A DNA stretch of 37,814 bases from an uncultured Cloacibacillus sp. (GTDB lineage Bacteria > Synergistota > Synergistia > Synergistales > Synergistaceae), in contig URAG01000014.1 of assembly GCA_900545755.1 (NCBI GenBank), positions 1-37,814 on the forward strand. The letters run 5' to 3'. Under the pieces are notes generated by a model. That model saw only the letters and a list, made by a program, of their open reading frames with translations. It was not told the origin of the DNA and did not search any database. Of this stretch, positions 9,699 to 17,174 are shown piece after piece (position 1 is the stretch's first letter; each line of letters begins with the position of its first letter). The translations under genes were made by a program, and so were the position numbers.

Positions 9699-10869
9699 AA
9701 GCCTCTGCATAGACGCATGCTATAACAGCCTGCTGAAAAAGAACGAGGAGCTCTGCGGCGACCGGGTCGAAGTCATAAACACGCCCGAGAGCATGCTGCT
9801 CGTCCTTTCCGACGGTCTCGGCAGCGGCGTTAAGGCGAACATACTTTCAACGCTCACGTCGAAGATAATCTCGACGATGATAAGCCGCGGCGCATCCATC
9901 GAGGACACGGTAGACACGATAGCCCACACCCTGCCCGTCTGCAAGGTGCGCGGGATCGCCTATTCCACCTTCATGATCCTGCATATAAGCAAAGACGGCA
10001 AAGGCTACCTTGTGGAGTACGACAACCCGCCCTGCATGCTGATACGCGACGGGCGGCACGTCCCGTTCGACTACGAGGAAAAGACGATAGAGGGCAAGCT
10101 TGTGCGCGAGAGCCGTTTCACGGCGAAGCCGGGCGACTATTTCGTCATAGTCAGCGACGGCGTGACGCAGGCTGGGATGGGCGAGACGCTCGCCTTCGGC
10201 TGGGGCTGCGACGAAGTCGCCGAATTTCTCTGCGGCCCGTGCGGCGAGAAACTGTCCGCGCCGCGCGTCATCGAGCGCGTGCTGGATGTTGCAAAGGACC
10301 TCTATCTCGGCAAGCCCGGAGACGACACGACAGTCTCGATAGCGCACATCATGACGCCGCAGACTGTCAGCCTCTTCTCCGGCCCGCCGAAGAACCCCGA
10401 GGACGACTCGCGGCTCGTGCGCGAATACATGGAGACGCCGGGGCTGCACGTCGTCAGCGGCGGCACCAGCTCCGAGATCCTCTCGCGCGAGCTCAAGCGG
10501 CCCTTGCGCGTCAACATCGACTACACCGACGCGGACATCCCTCCGACTGCGACGATAGACGGCATCGACCTTGTCACAGAGGGCGTGCTGACACTTAAGC
10601 GCGCCATAGAGCTCGTCGAGGAATACCGCACGCGCCCCGCCGTGCCAGAAATGACGGCGGAGCTCGACAGCGGGAACGGAGCGGCAAAGCTTGCGAAAAT
10701 GCTCATAGAGCAGTGTACGCACCTGAAGCTCTTCATAGGCAAGGCCGTCAACACGGCGCACCAAAACGCGGACTTCCCCACCGAGCTGCGCGTGAAGTTC
10801 CGCCTGCTCGACGACCTCGCGGAGTCAATGGAAAAACTCGGGCGCTGCGTAGAGAAGAAATATTATTAA
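9679..10869 (+). CDS. SpoIIE-family PP2C-type serine/threonine phosphatase
   Basis: 396 residues from ATG 9679; a second ATG at 9682 is equally possible. The gene begins 20 bases before the end of the hydrogenase-like gene, so the two are translationally coupled. Metal-binding aspartates of the PP2C/SpoIIE fold are visible in LSDGLGSG (near residue 45), VSDGVTQAG (near 160) and KPGDDTTV (near 214). The C-terminal 160 residues form an extension without a recognised domain. SpoIIE-type phosphatases usually act on anti-sigma-factor antagonists in partner-switching cascades. No anti-sigma factor or STAS protein is encoded nearby, so the substrate is unknown. The operon position suggests that its activity is set by the PAS-linked H2 sensor. 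Confidence 0.85.
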   Translation: MMETTNESLCIDACYNSLLKKNEELCGDRVEVINTPESMLLVLSDGLGSGVKANILSTLTSKIISTMISRGASIEDTVDTIAHTLPVCKVRGIAYSTFMILHISKDGKGYLVEYDNPPCMLIRDGRHVPFDYEEKTIEGKLVRESRFTAKPGDYFVIVSDGVTQAGMGETLAFGWGCDEVAEFLCGPCGEKLSAPRVIERVLDVAKDLYLGKPGDDTTVSIAHIMTPQTVSLFSGPPKNPEDDSRLVREYMETPGLHVVSGGTSSEILSRELKRPLRVNIDYTDADIPPTATIDGIDLVTEGVLTLKRAIELVEEYRTRPAVPEMTAELDSGNGAAKLAKMLIEQCTHLKLFIGKAVNTAHQNADFPTELRVKFRLLDDLAESMEKLGRCVEKKYY

Positions 10870-10894
10870 ACTCGGCGCAAAACGGCCTCGAACT

Positions 10895-10935
10895 GCCGCC
10901 GTCCCCAGCCGAAAGGCGAAGGGCGGCGGCTTTTT
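10895..10935 (+). terminator. Intrinsic terminator of the H2-sensor operon
   Basis: Ten-base arms GCCGCCGTCC and GGGCGGCGGC (one G-T pair) are followed by TTTTT, 25 bases after the phosphatase stop codon. Confidence 0.85.
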
Positions 10936-11118
10936 CTTAAACGAGCAAAAACGCACAAGGATCGCGCAATGCGGTAAAATCAACACGTCGCCCATAAAAA
11001 ATCGCGAGGCGGTATTTTGGGCCGGACTTTATAAATTCATTCAGCAATACAGAGCGTGCCGCGTGTCGGAGGCCGCGGCGAGGCGCGATAAACTTTGCGG
11101 AACAAAGGGGAGATTATG

Positions 11119-11727
11119 ATGGACGCGATACTGCTCGGGGCCGGCCTGTCGAAGCGCATGGGCCGCCAGAAGCTTCTGCTTCCGTTCGGCGGCAGGACCG
11201 TGATAGAGACGGTGATGGACAATCTGCTTGGCGCGGGGATCGAAAGGATATGCGCCGTGCTTTCGCGCGAGGTCGCCGAGGCGCTCCCGCCTCTGCCAGC
11301 CGGCGTCGAGGCGCGCGTCAACGAAGCGCCCGAGCGTGGGCAGTCGAGCTCGCTCGCCATAGGCTTGGAGATGCTCGGCGAAGGGCGCGACTTTTGCATA
11401 ATGCTCGCCGACCTTCCTCTAGCGACGCCCGAGGCGATAGCCGCGCTCGCGCGCCGTTTCGAGGCTCTGCCGCCCGAAAAAACGCTGCTCGCCCCATGCC
11501 GCGGCGGCGTATTCGGCCACCCGATGTTCTACCGCGCCGTCTGGCGAGAACGTTTCCGCAACGCGCAGGGCGACGCGGGCGGGCGCAAAATCGTCGCGCT
11601 CTACGAACCGGAAATAGAACGCGCCGAAGCCCCCGACTGCCACTTCAAAGATATGGACACGCCGGAAGATTACGCGGAGAGAGTAAAACAGATGGAGGCC
11701 GGGGCAAAAACCGATGAGAAAGTATAA
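11119..11727 (+). CDS. MobA/MocA-like NTP transferase (molybdopterin cytidylyltransferase family)
   Basis: 202 residues from ATG 11119, which has AAGGGGAG at a suitable distance; an ATG three bases earlier is also possible. The N-terminal nucleotide-binding signature LGAGLSKRMGRQKLLLPFGG is that of the NTP_transf_3 fold, followed by ERGQSSSLAIGL and the metal-binding LADLP segment. The C-terminal GHPMFYRA and HFKDMDTPEDY motifs fit MocA-type enzymes, which add CMP or a similar nucleotide to molybdopterin. Members of this family in anaerobes often sit beside molybdenum hydroxylase or xdh-like genes. None is present here, so the acceptor is uncertain. A monocistronic unit is likely because a terminator precedes it and the next genes are on the other strand. 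Confidence 0.8.
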   Translation: MDAILLGAGLSKRMGRQKLLLPFGGRTVIETVMDNLLGAGIERICAVLSREVAEALPPLPAGVEARVNEAPERGQSSSLAIGLEMLGEGRDFCIMLADLPLATPEAIAALARRFEALPPEKTLLAPCRGGVFGHPMFYRAVWRERFRNAQGDAGGRKIVALYEPEIERAEAPDCHFKDMDTPEDYAERVKQMEAGAKTDEKV

Positions 11728-12058
11728 CGACGACACGTATGCCTGAGTTGTAAATTAAAGTAAAGTGTTTCAACCAGCGCGCACGCGAGAAGCGCGTCGC
11801 ACGGCATGAATACGCCGGCATCAAGGCGCTTCTCAGCCGCGTCTGCGTTAATGTTTGCGTCGAGGCCGACTTGCTGCGAATGAGCTGGCGCGGGAACGCC
11901 TCACGACGAAGGCTCGCTCATACAAAGAGCGCGCCCCGCCAGGATATTCCTCCTATAAAAGTTTTTGCTGGGCGGAAACGCCGCTGGTGTCCGTCTTGTC
12001 GTCTTATGTATCAGAACGAGGCGCGTGGCGCAATGTTGTGCAAATTCTGGCCGTCCGC
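11728..12058. other. Gene-free 330-base region, possibly decayed DNA
   Basis: No convincing coding region is seen on either strand. The region holds one CRISPR-repeat-like segment (11767-11798). A minus-strand frame near 11740-11860 reads like protein (DAGVFMPCDALLA) but lacks a start and is preceded by a stop. It may be a gene remnant, but I cannot name a source. Confidence 0.4.
11767..11798 (+). repeat. Possible decayed type I-C CRISPR repeat (weak)
   Basis: The segment begins GTTTCAAC and contains ACGCGAG. It matches the main-array repeat at about 23 of 32 positions by eye in the same orientation. No clear second repeat lies one spacer away, although CGCGTCTGCG at 11838-11847 is suggestive. 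Chance similarity in GC-rich DNA is possible. Confidence 0.25.
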
Positions 12059-12817
12059 CTAACTTCCAGCCTTTTCCACAAGCATCCGAAAAATATCCAT
12101 CTGCACGGCGTCGTCTTCGGCTAGGCATTCGGGGTGCCACTGCACGCCTACGGCCCATTTGTACGCGGGCGCGCTGACCGCTTCGACGATTCCGCCCTCC
12201 GCGACAGCCGCGGCCTGCAAGTGTCTCGAAAGGCGGCCTATCGCCTGGTGGTGCATTGAGTTGACGGGCATCGTTTCGCCGCTATGGTTCGGGAAAAGCC
12301 ACGGCGACAGGACTTTAACATCATGGACGTAGCCGCGCGTCACGTCGGAGCGGGCGTGCAGCTTCCACTTTTCGTCGACAGAGGGCAAATCCTGTATCAA
12401 TGTGCCGCCGAGCACTACGTTGAGCAGCTGGCAGCCGCGGCATATCCCGAGCAGCGGCTTGTCGCGGTCAAGCGCCGCGCGGCAGAGCGCCGCTTCGAAG
12501 TAGTCGCGTTCTATATCTGGCGCATGGCTCCCGCGGCTCTCCTCACCGTAGAACGATGGCGCGATGTCGTGCCCACCCGCGAAGACGAAGCCGTCGCACT
12601 TCACCGCTAGGCGTCCTATCTCGCGCTCGTCCGACGTGGGTGTCAGCGCGAGCGGCGCCCCGCCGGCTGCGCGGACGTACGATATGATCTTAGACGTGAG
12701 GCGCGACAGCAGCCAGAAATATTTTAATTCCTCGCAGTCCACATCCTCGATCGGCACATTTTCCCATCGACGCTGAAAAGGCAGCGTCGGCACGCCGATG
12801 AACGGGCGCTTTTTCAT
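12059..12817 (-). CDS. Class I glutamine-amidotransferase-like hydrolase, peptidase C26 (PuuD-like)
   Basis: 252 residues. The catalytic triad is visible: Cys126 in GICRGCQ, and His228 and Glu230 in GVQWHPE. The FAGGHDIAPSFYGEE and NVVLGGTLIQDL segments are typical of the gamma-glutamyl-gamma-aminobutyrate hydrolase family, which cleaves gamma-glutamyl amides such as gamma-Glu-GABA or gamma-glutamyl polyamine products. The gene begins 5 bases after the stop of the epimerase-like gene, so the two form an operon. No polyamine-pathway gene is nearby, so the substrate is not fixed and a role on another gamma-glutamyl compound or a peptidoglycan or nucleotide-sugar intermediate is possible. Confidence 0.85.
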   Translation of the reverse strand: MKKRPFIGVPTLPFQRRWENVPIEDVDCEELKYFWLLSRLTSKIISYVRAAGGAPLALTPTSDEREIGRLAVKCDGFVFAGGHDIAPSFYGEESRGSHAPDIERDYFEAALCRAALDRDKPLLGICRGCQLLNVVLGGTLIQDLPSVDEKWKLHARSDVTRGYVHDVKVLSPWLFPNHSGETMPVNSMHHQAIGRLSRHLQAAAVAEGGIVEAVSAPAYKWAVGVQWHPECLAEDDAVQMDIFRMLVEKAGS

Positions 12818-12822
12818 TCGCG

Positions 12823-13845
12823 CTATTTCGCCTCTTCTTCCGCGTACCAGGCTATCGTACGATGCAGCAGCTCGCGCATTCCCGTCTTAGGCTTCCAGCC
12901 GAAGCGGCTTTCCATCTTTCTGACCGACGGCTTGCGGTTCTGCATATCATCGTAGCTCTTGCCGTAGTAGACGGAGGCCGGGATGATGTCGAGCTCCGTC
13001 GCCTCGGCGGCCTCGCGGAACTGCGGGAATTCCTTCGCCTCTTCGACGAGCATTTCCGCAGTCTCTTTTATCGAATAGTTGTTGTCGGGGTTGCCGATGT
13101 TGAAAATTTCGTTGTCTCCGCGGTTGTGTTCGTTGCGGATTATCGCCATGAGCCCCTCTATTCCGTCGCCGACCCACGTGAAGCTGCGGCGCTGTTCGCC
13201 GCCGTTGACGAGCGATATTCTGCGGCGGTGTATCATATCGTATAACATCTGCGTCACGGAGCGTGCGCGGTGTTCCTCGGCGTCGCGCTTCGTGTCCAGC
13301 CGCGGCCCTATCCAGTCGAATGGGCGGAATATCGTGAACTGAAGCCCAGCCTCGTAGCCGTAGGCGAATATCATGCGGTCCATCATCTGCTTCGCGCAGC
13401 TGTATATCCAGCGCATTTTGACGACTGGGCCGGTCGTGAGCGGGCTTTCGTCCTCCTTGAGCTCATCGCCGGCGCTCATGCCATAGACTTCGGAGGTGGA
13501 GGGGAAGATTATGCGCTTGTTGTGCTTCACGCAGAGGCGGACCATCTTCAGGTTCTGCTCGAAGTCGAGTTCGAATGTCCAGACGGGCTTCTTGACGTAG
13601 TAGGCAGGCTTCGCAATTCCCGCGAGAGGTATGACTGCGTCTGACTTTATGACTTCAGCCTCGAGCGCCTCGTTGTCCTTGAAAATGTCGCCGCGCCGGA
13701 ACGAGAACTGCGCGTTCCCCTCGAACGGCGCGAGATTCGTCGAAGCGATGTCGAATCCGCTCACCTGCCAGTCGGTCGTAGAGAGCACCGCGTCGAGCAG
13801 ATGCGTGCCGATAAATCCGTTTATCCCGGTTACAAACAGTCTCAT
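12823..13845 (-). CDS. NAD-dependent UDP-glucuronate decarboxylase-like epimerase (ArnA C-terminal-domain type)
   Basis: 340 residues, short-chain dehydrogenase fold. The NAD-binding GINGFIGTHL sits at residues 7-16. FPSTSEVYG and the YSCAK (YxxxK) pair supply the catalytic residues, and RPFDWIGPRLD, GGEQRRSFT and NRKPSVRKMESR are close to the decarboxylase half of ArnA. In ArnA this half oxidises and decarboxylates UDP-glucuronate to UDP-4-keto-pentose. The formyltransferase half is absent here, so this is a stand-alone enzyme. AAGGAGAGG lies just before the ATG. It is followed at 5 bases by a C26 hydrolase. The product probably enters envelope polysaccharide or lipid A modification; the exact product is inferred by family only. 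Confidence 0.8.
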   Translation of the reverse strand: MRLFVTGINGFIGTHLLDAVLSTTDWQVSGFDIASTNLAPFEGNAQFSFRRGDIFKDNEALEAEVIKSDAVIPLAGIAKPAYYVKKPVWTFELDFEQNLKMVRLCVKHNKRIIFPSTSEVYGMSAGDELKEDESPLTTGPVVKMRWIYSCAKQMMDRMIFAYGYEAGLQFTIFRPFDWIGPRLDTKRDAEEHRARSVTQMLYDMIHRRRISLVNGGEQRRSFTWVGDGIEGLMAIIRNEHNRGDNEIFNIGNPDNNYSIKETAEMLVEEAKEFPQFREAAEATELDIIPASVYYGKSYDDMQNRKPSVRKMESRFGWKPKTGMRELLHRTIAWYAEEEAK

Positions 13846-13973
13846 TCAGAACCTCTCCTTCCTCAGGCGGACGGGCGCAGGCCGCGCACCGGTACTTCCC
13901 AGCTTCGCGCCGAATAGCCGCGCCGCCCGCGCAAAACATAAAACGGGCGAAAAATTTATCTAATTATAAAGTA

Positions 13974-14002
13974 ATTATAAAGCCGCGCGGCGCTTTTGTC
14001 GC
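13974..14002 (-). promoter_or_regulatory. Promoter of the epimerase-hydrolase operon
   Basis: On the minus strand GCGACA and TATAAT are separated by 17 bases. A second TATAAT follows at 13963-13968. The start codon lies about 120 bases downstream, leaving a 5' leader with no obvious riboswitch. Confidence 0.5.
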
Positions 14003-14040
14003 GGCGTGAGGGCCGCGCGAAAGCGCCTGAAAGTATAAAA

Positions 14041-14062
14041 AAAGAGGCTTTCGCCTCTTTTT
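14041..14062 (-). terminator. Intrinsic terminator of the NCS2 permease gene
   Basis: AAAGAGGC and GCCTCTTT arms flank a TTTC loop. The A- and T-rich flanks on both sides make it usable on either strand. It lies 17 bases beyond the permease stop codon. Confidence 0.85.
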
Positions 14063-14078
14063 GCCGTTACCGAAATTT

Positions 14079-15494
14079 TTATGCGCGCGGGCGCTTCACG
14101 TTCTCCTGCGACTCTTCTATGCCGGAGGCTATGCCGCGCTCCACCGTCGTGCCTGGGATGAGGTTGTCGCAGATAGCCGCGAGGATGCCCGCAACCGCCA
14201 TCGGCGTCTTTAGCACGGCCCAAGCCATGCCTCCGACGGTCGTGCCGAGCGCGCCGGTAAAGAGCGCCTGATTCGGTTCTACCCAGCCCGGCAGGCCGAG
14301 CGCCATGAGGAACGAGAAGCCGACGATGAGCACGTTGCGCTGGCTGCCCATATCCGCGCGCATGAGGTTCTGGATGCCGAGCGCGCCAATCGTGCCGAAG
14401 AGCGTGATGTACGCGCCTCCGATGACCGGCGTCGGCATAGTCGCGATGAGCGCGCCGAGCTTGCCTATGAGCGAGAGGCAGATGAGTATCACGGCCCCGG
14501 CGCGCACGACGTAGCGGCTCGCGACGCCTGTCAGCCCGATGAGGCCGATGTTCTCGGTGTACGAAGTAGTGCCGACCGAGCCGAGCAGCCCGGAGAGCGC
14601 GCAGCACATACCCTCAGCGCCGATGCCGCGGTTTATCTGCGGTATCGTCGGGTCGTCGATGCCCGCCGCGTAGGAACAGTTGTGGTAGTCGCCTATTGAC
14701 TCAATCATTACGCAGAAAAATCCCGCCGCTATAGCGCCGATGGCGAGGCCGGAAAATTTAGGCGCGCCCCACGGCATAAAGAGGTTCAGACGAAGCCAAG
14801 GCGCGTCGGCGATGCTCTGGAGGTTTATGTAAGCAGCATGTCCCGGCGCGAAAACGCCGGCGAGCGACAGTGCGAGGCAGAGCAGGTAGGCGATGACTAT
14901 CGAGCCGAGGACGGCGAAGATGTTGAAATATTTATTCTTGCTCACGAGGCTGAAGAAAAAGACAAGAACGACGACAAGCAGAGAGACGGGCCAGAAGTTC
15001 GCCGCGTTGAACTGAATGGCCGTCGGAGCCAGCGAAAAGCCTATCGCCATGATCGTCGGACCTATGACGACCGGAGTGATTATCTTGCGTATGCGCCCGA
15101 TGAGCCGTCCGTAGCCGAGCGCCGAGAGGGCGACGCCGCCGACGATGAGCGAGCCGCCGACGTACTGCATGACGACGTCCGGCCCCATGCTCTTGTACGC
15201 GCCGATGATCGTCATGAGCGGCGGGATGAAGCTGAAACTCGAGCCCTGCACTATCGGAAGCCCGGAGCCGAGCTTCGGGTGCGTCTGAATCAGCGTAGCG
15301 ATGCCCATGCCGAAATAGACGCAGCCGATGAACGCCCCCATCTGCGCAGTCGTCATGCCCATGGCCGGCCCAAGCACGAGCGGCACGAGCGTCGTCGCGC
15401 CGAAGAGCGTAAGCACGTGCTGCGCCCCAGCAAGGATCAGAATAGGCAGCGGCGGCTTGTCGTTGATGCCGTAAACAAGTTGTTTTCTTGCCAT
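14079..15494 (-). CDS. NCS2-family nucleobase permease (uracil/xanthine type)
   Basis: 471 residues, starting at the ATG at 15494 with GGGAGGAA upstream rather than at an earlier in-frame ATG that would run through the operator. About 14 hydrophobic segments. NCS2 signatures are present: GAQHVLTLFGATTLVP with the QH pair in the first helix, IESIGDYHN in helix 8 with the substrate-binding Glu, and the NAT motif ENIGLIGLTG. The Glu first residue of the NAT motif resembles UraA, while ESIGD resembles the xanthine permeases, so uracil, xanthine or another purine is possible. It is a proton-coupled inner-membrane importer by family. It stands alone, controlled by a promoter with an adjacent LacI/PurR-like operator. 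Confidence 0.9.
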   Translation of the reverse strand: MARKQLVYGINDKPPLPILILAGAQHVLTLFGATTLVPLVLGPAMGMTTAQMGAFIGCVYFGMGIATLIQTHPKLGSGLPIVQGSSFSFIPPLMTIIGAYKSMGPDVVMQYVGGSLIVGGVALSALGYGRLIGRIRKIITPVVIGPTIMAIGFSLAPTAIQFNAANFWPVSLLVVVLVFFFSLVSKNKYFNIFAVLGSIVIAYLLCLALSLAGVFAPGHAAYINLQSIADAPWLRLNLFMPWGAPKFSGLAIGAIAAGFFCVMIESIGDYHNCSYAAGIDDPTIPQINRGIGAEGMCCALSGLLGSVGTTSYTENIGLIGLTGVASRYVVRAGAVILICLSLIGKLGALIATMPTPVIGGAYITLFGTIGALGIQNLMRADMGSQRNVLIVGFSFLMALGLPGWVEPNQALFTGALGTTVGGMAWAVLKTPMAVAGILAAICDNLIPGTTVERGIASGIEESQENVKRPRA

Positions 15495-15514
15495 AATAAT
15501 TCCTCCCAAAAATA

Positions 15515-15530
15515 TTGCAATCGGTTGCAA
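15515..15530 (-). promoter_or_regulatory. LacI/PurR-type operator upstream of the NCS2 permease
   Basis: TTGCAATCGGTTGCAA is a palindrome with the GCAAnCGnTTGC core typical of LacI-family operators. It lies between the -10 box (15545-15550) and the ribosome-binding site, at about +8 to +24, where a bound repressor would block elongation. The regulator is not encoded in the window. Confidence 0.6.
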
Positions 15531-15544
15531 AACATACCGCGGGT

Positions 15545-15573
15545 ATTATAGTCGATAATCGCTGAAATTGCCA
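15545..15573 (-). promoter_or_regulatory. Promoter of the NCS2 permease gene
   Basis: A perfect TATAAT on the minus strand lies 17 bases after a weak TGGCAA -35 element. The start codon is about 50 bases beyond the -10 box. Confidence 0.5.
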
Positions 15574-15735
15574 GAAGCGGAAGACGGCGGAAGAGCGAGG
15601 CGACATGAAAATAAGCGCGCGAATATAGAATAATAAAGGAAAGAGAACGAAAGGAACCGGCAACGGCGGTTGGCCGCAGGCCGCAATCAATGAGGCATGC
15701 AGCCTGAAAGGCTGATTATCGAGTGCATAGCCGGC
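15574..15735. other. Gene-free region between the permease promoter and the relict CRISPR
   Basis: No open frame with a ribosome-binding site is seen. The only structure noticed is a small hairpin CAGCCTGAAAGGCTG at about 15699-15713, without a T-tract. Confidence 0.4.
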
Positions 15736-15898
15736 GTTTCAACACGCCCATCCGCAGATGACGCAACGCCCATGCCCACGGTAACGGCAGGCGTCAAGTC
15801 AGTTTCAACTCGCGCGTCCACAGAGGACGCGGCATAACGATATTCAGCCCATCGCTCCTGACAGCCGTTTCAACTCACACATCCGCAAGGGACGCGAC
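15736..15898 (-). CRISPR. Relict CRISPR mini-array: three decayed I-C repeats, two spacers
   Basis: Three 32-base units at 15736-15767, 15802-15833 and 15867-15898 match the main-array repeat at about 23, 26 and 29 of 32 positions. They are separated by 34 and 33 bases, the same spacing as in the main array. Each begins GTTTCAAC. Most differences, including all three in the right-hand unit and all six in the middle unit, are transitions. The crRNA strand is minus, as for the main array. No cas gene lies within 9 kb. Confidence 0.85.
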
Positions 15899-16117
15899 TG
15901 TATTTTAATACGATACGGGTACGCTTTCACGATACTTTGCTCGGAGTGCAAAGCTTACGGAGTTTTTATATGAGCCTGCGGCCCGCGCTCCCGATTGTAT
16001 GCGCATCGCGCCGCACGGCGCCGGATTCCCCAGCGGCGCGCGGCGAAGCGTTCGATGCGCCCGTTCGTCCTTCGCGGCTGGCATTAGGCCCGTCCTTATA
16101 TTTTGCCGCTTGTCCCG
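15899..16117. other. Gene-free region right of the relict CRISPR (possible old leader)
   Basis: The first 15 bases are AT-rich (TATTTTAATAC) and would form the leader side of the relict array if it was transcribed leftward. A CTTTGC/GCAAAG hairpin lies at about 15937-15955. A 100-codon frame across 15937-16236 runs into the 3' end of the minus-strand gene, has no ribosome-binding site and is not accepted. Confidence 0.35.
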
Positions 16118-16918
16118 CTACGAGAACTTCCTTCGCAAATCCTTCGCCCTTGCCAAATGTCCGCCTTCTTCCGCGAACATGCGCGAGTAGCGCTCCTCGG
16201 CTTCGGCGTCGCGGGCGCGGCGCGCGGCTGTTATGAGCATCTGGCAGATATCGAATTTCGCGAGCTTCGTCGGCGTGCGGCGCATTTTTTCTTCGAGCTC
16301 CGCCATGTCGGCTTTGCCGCCTTCGAGCAGAGAAAGCCACGTCGCGTAGAGCTTCGCGTCAGCGCCGAAGTTTTCCGCAAGCTTAGGATTCTGGGCCTCC
16401 AGCGACGCAAGCTGCTTTTCAAACGACGCGAGCGCGGCGCCCGCCTCCTTAGGGCTGCCGCCCCACAGCGCGTAGCGGCACCGGTTTCTTTTGACGAGCG
16501 CTTCAAGCGAGGCGCGTTTGGCCTGCGGCACGGCTTCACCTGGCTCCTCGAGCGTTTTCAGCGCGCGCCGCCAGTCGCCCGCGGCGCAGTAGCCGTCGGC
16601 GAGGCTCGCGAGACCGACAACGCGCTGCACGCTTCCTTGCTTCTGCCCGCGCGCCGCTTTTTCGTAGAGCGTTATGAACTCTTCCGGCTCGAGCGCTAAA
16701 TGCAGCTTTTCGAGCACCCTGCTTTCGCACGACGCGGCTGCGATGTTCGCGACGAGCGTCGTGACCGCGCTGCCTACGAGAGCGACGAGCGCGACCGTTA
16801 TGACGAGAAGCCAGAAGGGGCCGTCAGCGCGGCGGTAGGCGACGGCGACCGCCAGCGCGGCGGTCGCTGCGAGCCCTGTGTAGAATATCGCGCGGCTTCT
16901 GCCGAAGTATAAAATCAT
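16118..16918 (-). CDS. Hypothetical membrane-anchored protein with TPR-like helical domain
   Basis: 266 residues from the ATG at 16918, which follows GGGGGGAA. Two hydrophobic segments near residues 8-26 and 33-56 are followed by an alanine- and leucine-rich helical region with tetratricopeptide-like spacing, including GLASLADGYCAAGDWRRAL. This suggests an inner-membrane protein with a soluble helical-repeat domain. I recognise no named family. It is divergent from the MBL-CdaR-GntP operon and shares its upstream region, including a near-perfect palindrome at 17064-17081, so the two units could be co-regulated. Confidence 0.7.
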   Translation of the reverse strand: MILYFGRSRAIFYTGLAATAALAVAVAYRRADGPFWLLVITVALVALVGSAVTTLVANIAAASCESRVLEKLHLALEPEEFITLYEKAARGQKQGSVQRVVGLASLADGYCAAGDWRRALKTLEEPGEAVPQAKRASLEALVKRNRCRYALWGGSPKEAGAALASFEKQLASLEAQNPKLAENFGADAKLYATWLSLLEGGKADMAELEEKMRRTPTKLAKFDICQMLITAARRARDAEAEERYSRMFAEEGGHLARAKDLRRKFS

Positions 16919-17063
16919 AAAAATTCCCCCCGAGAGCGGTACAAAGATGAATTTATGCCCGTCCGTACTATACAACCGCCGCGCCGCATTGGAAAGTGGC
17001 GCGCCCGCACGCGCAGAATTTTCCCTTTGTAGTACAAAAAACCGCGCCGCGCACGCCATGATT

Positions 17064-17081
17064 ATTGTTACCGGTGACAAT
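17064..17081. promoter_or_regulatory. 18-base palindrome in the divergent intergenic region
   Basis: ATTGTTACCGGTGACAAT is symmetric apart from one base pair, with ATTGT/ACAAT ends and a central ACCGGT. It lies 146 bases upstream of the membrane-protein gene and 94 bases upstream of the MBL gene. It could be an operator, for example for the downstream CdaR-type regulator; this is inferred only from position. Confidence 0.4.
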
Positions 17082-17174
17082 GAATTGAGCCTGCGCGAGT
17101 GCTAGAATTGGAAGCAGAAGGAAGTTTTTGCGGAACATTAGATAAAATTGCGGCTGCAAGGAGGCGCATTTCGA

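Noticed and set aside
15937..16236. A 99-codon plus-strand frame right of the relict CRISPR
   Set aside because: No Shine-Dalgarno site, rich in Arg/Ala/Pro as expected for chance frames in GC-rich DNA, and overlaps the well-supported minus-strand gene.
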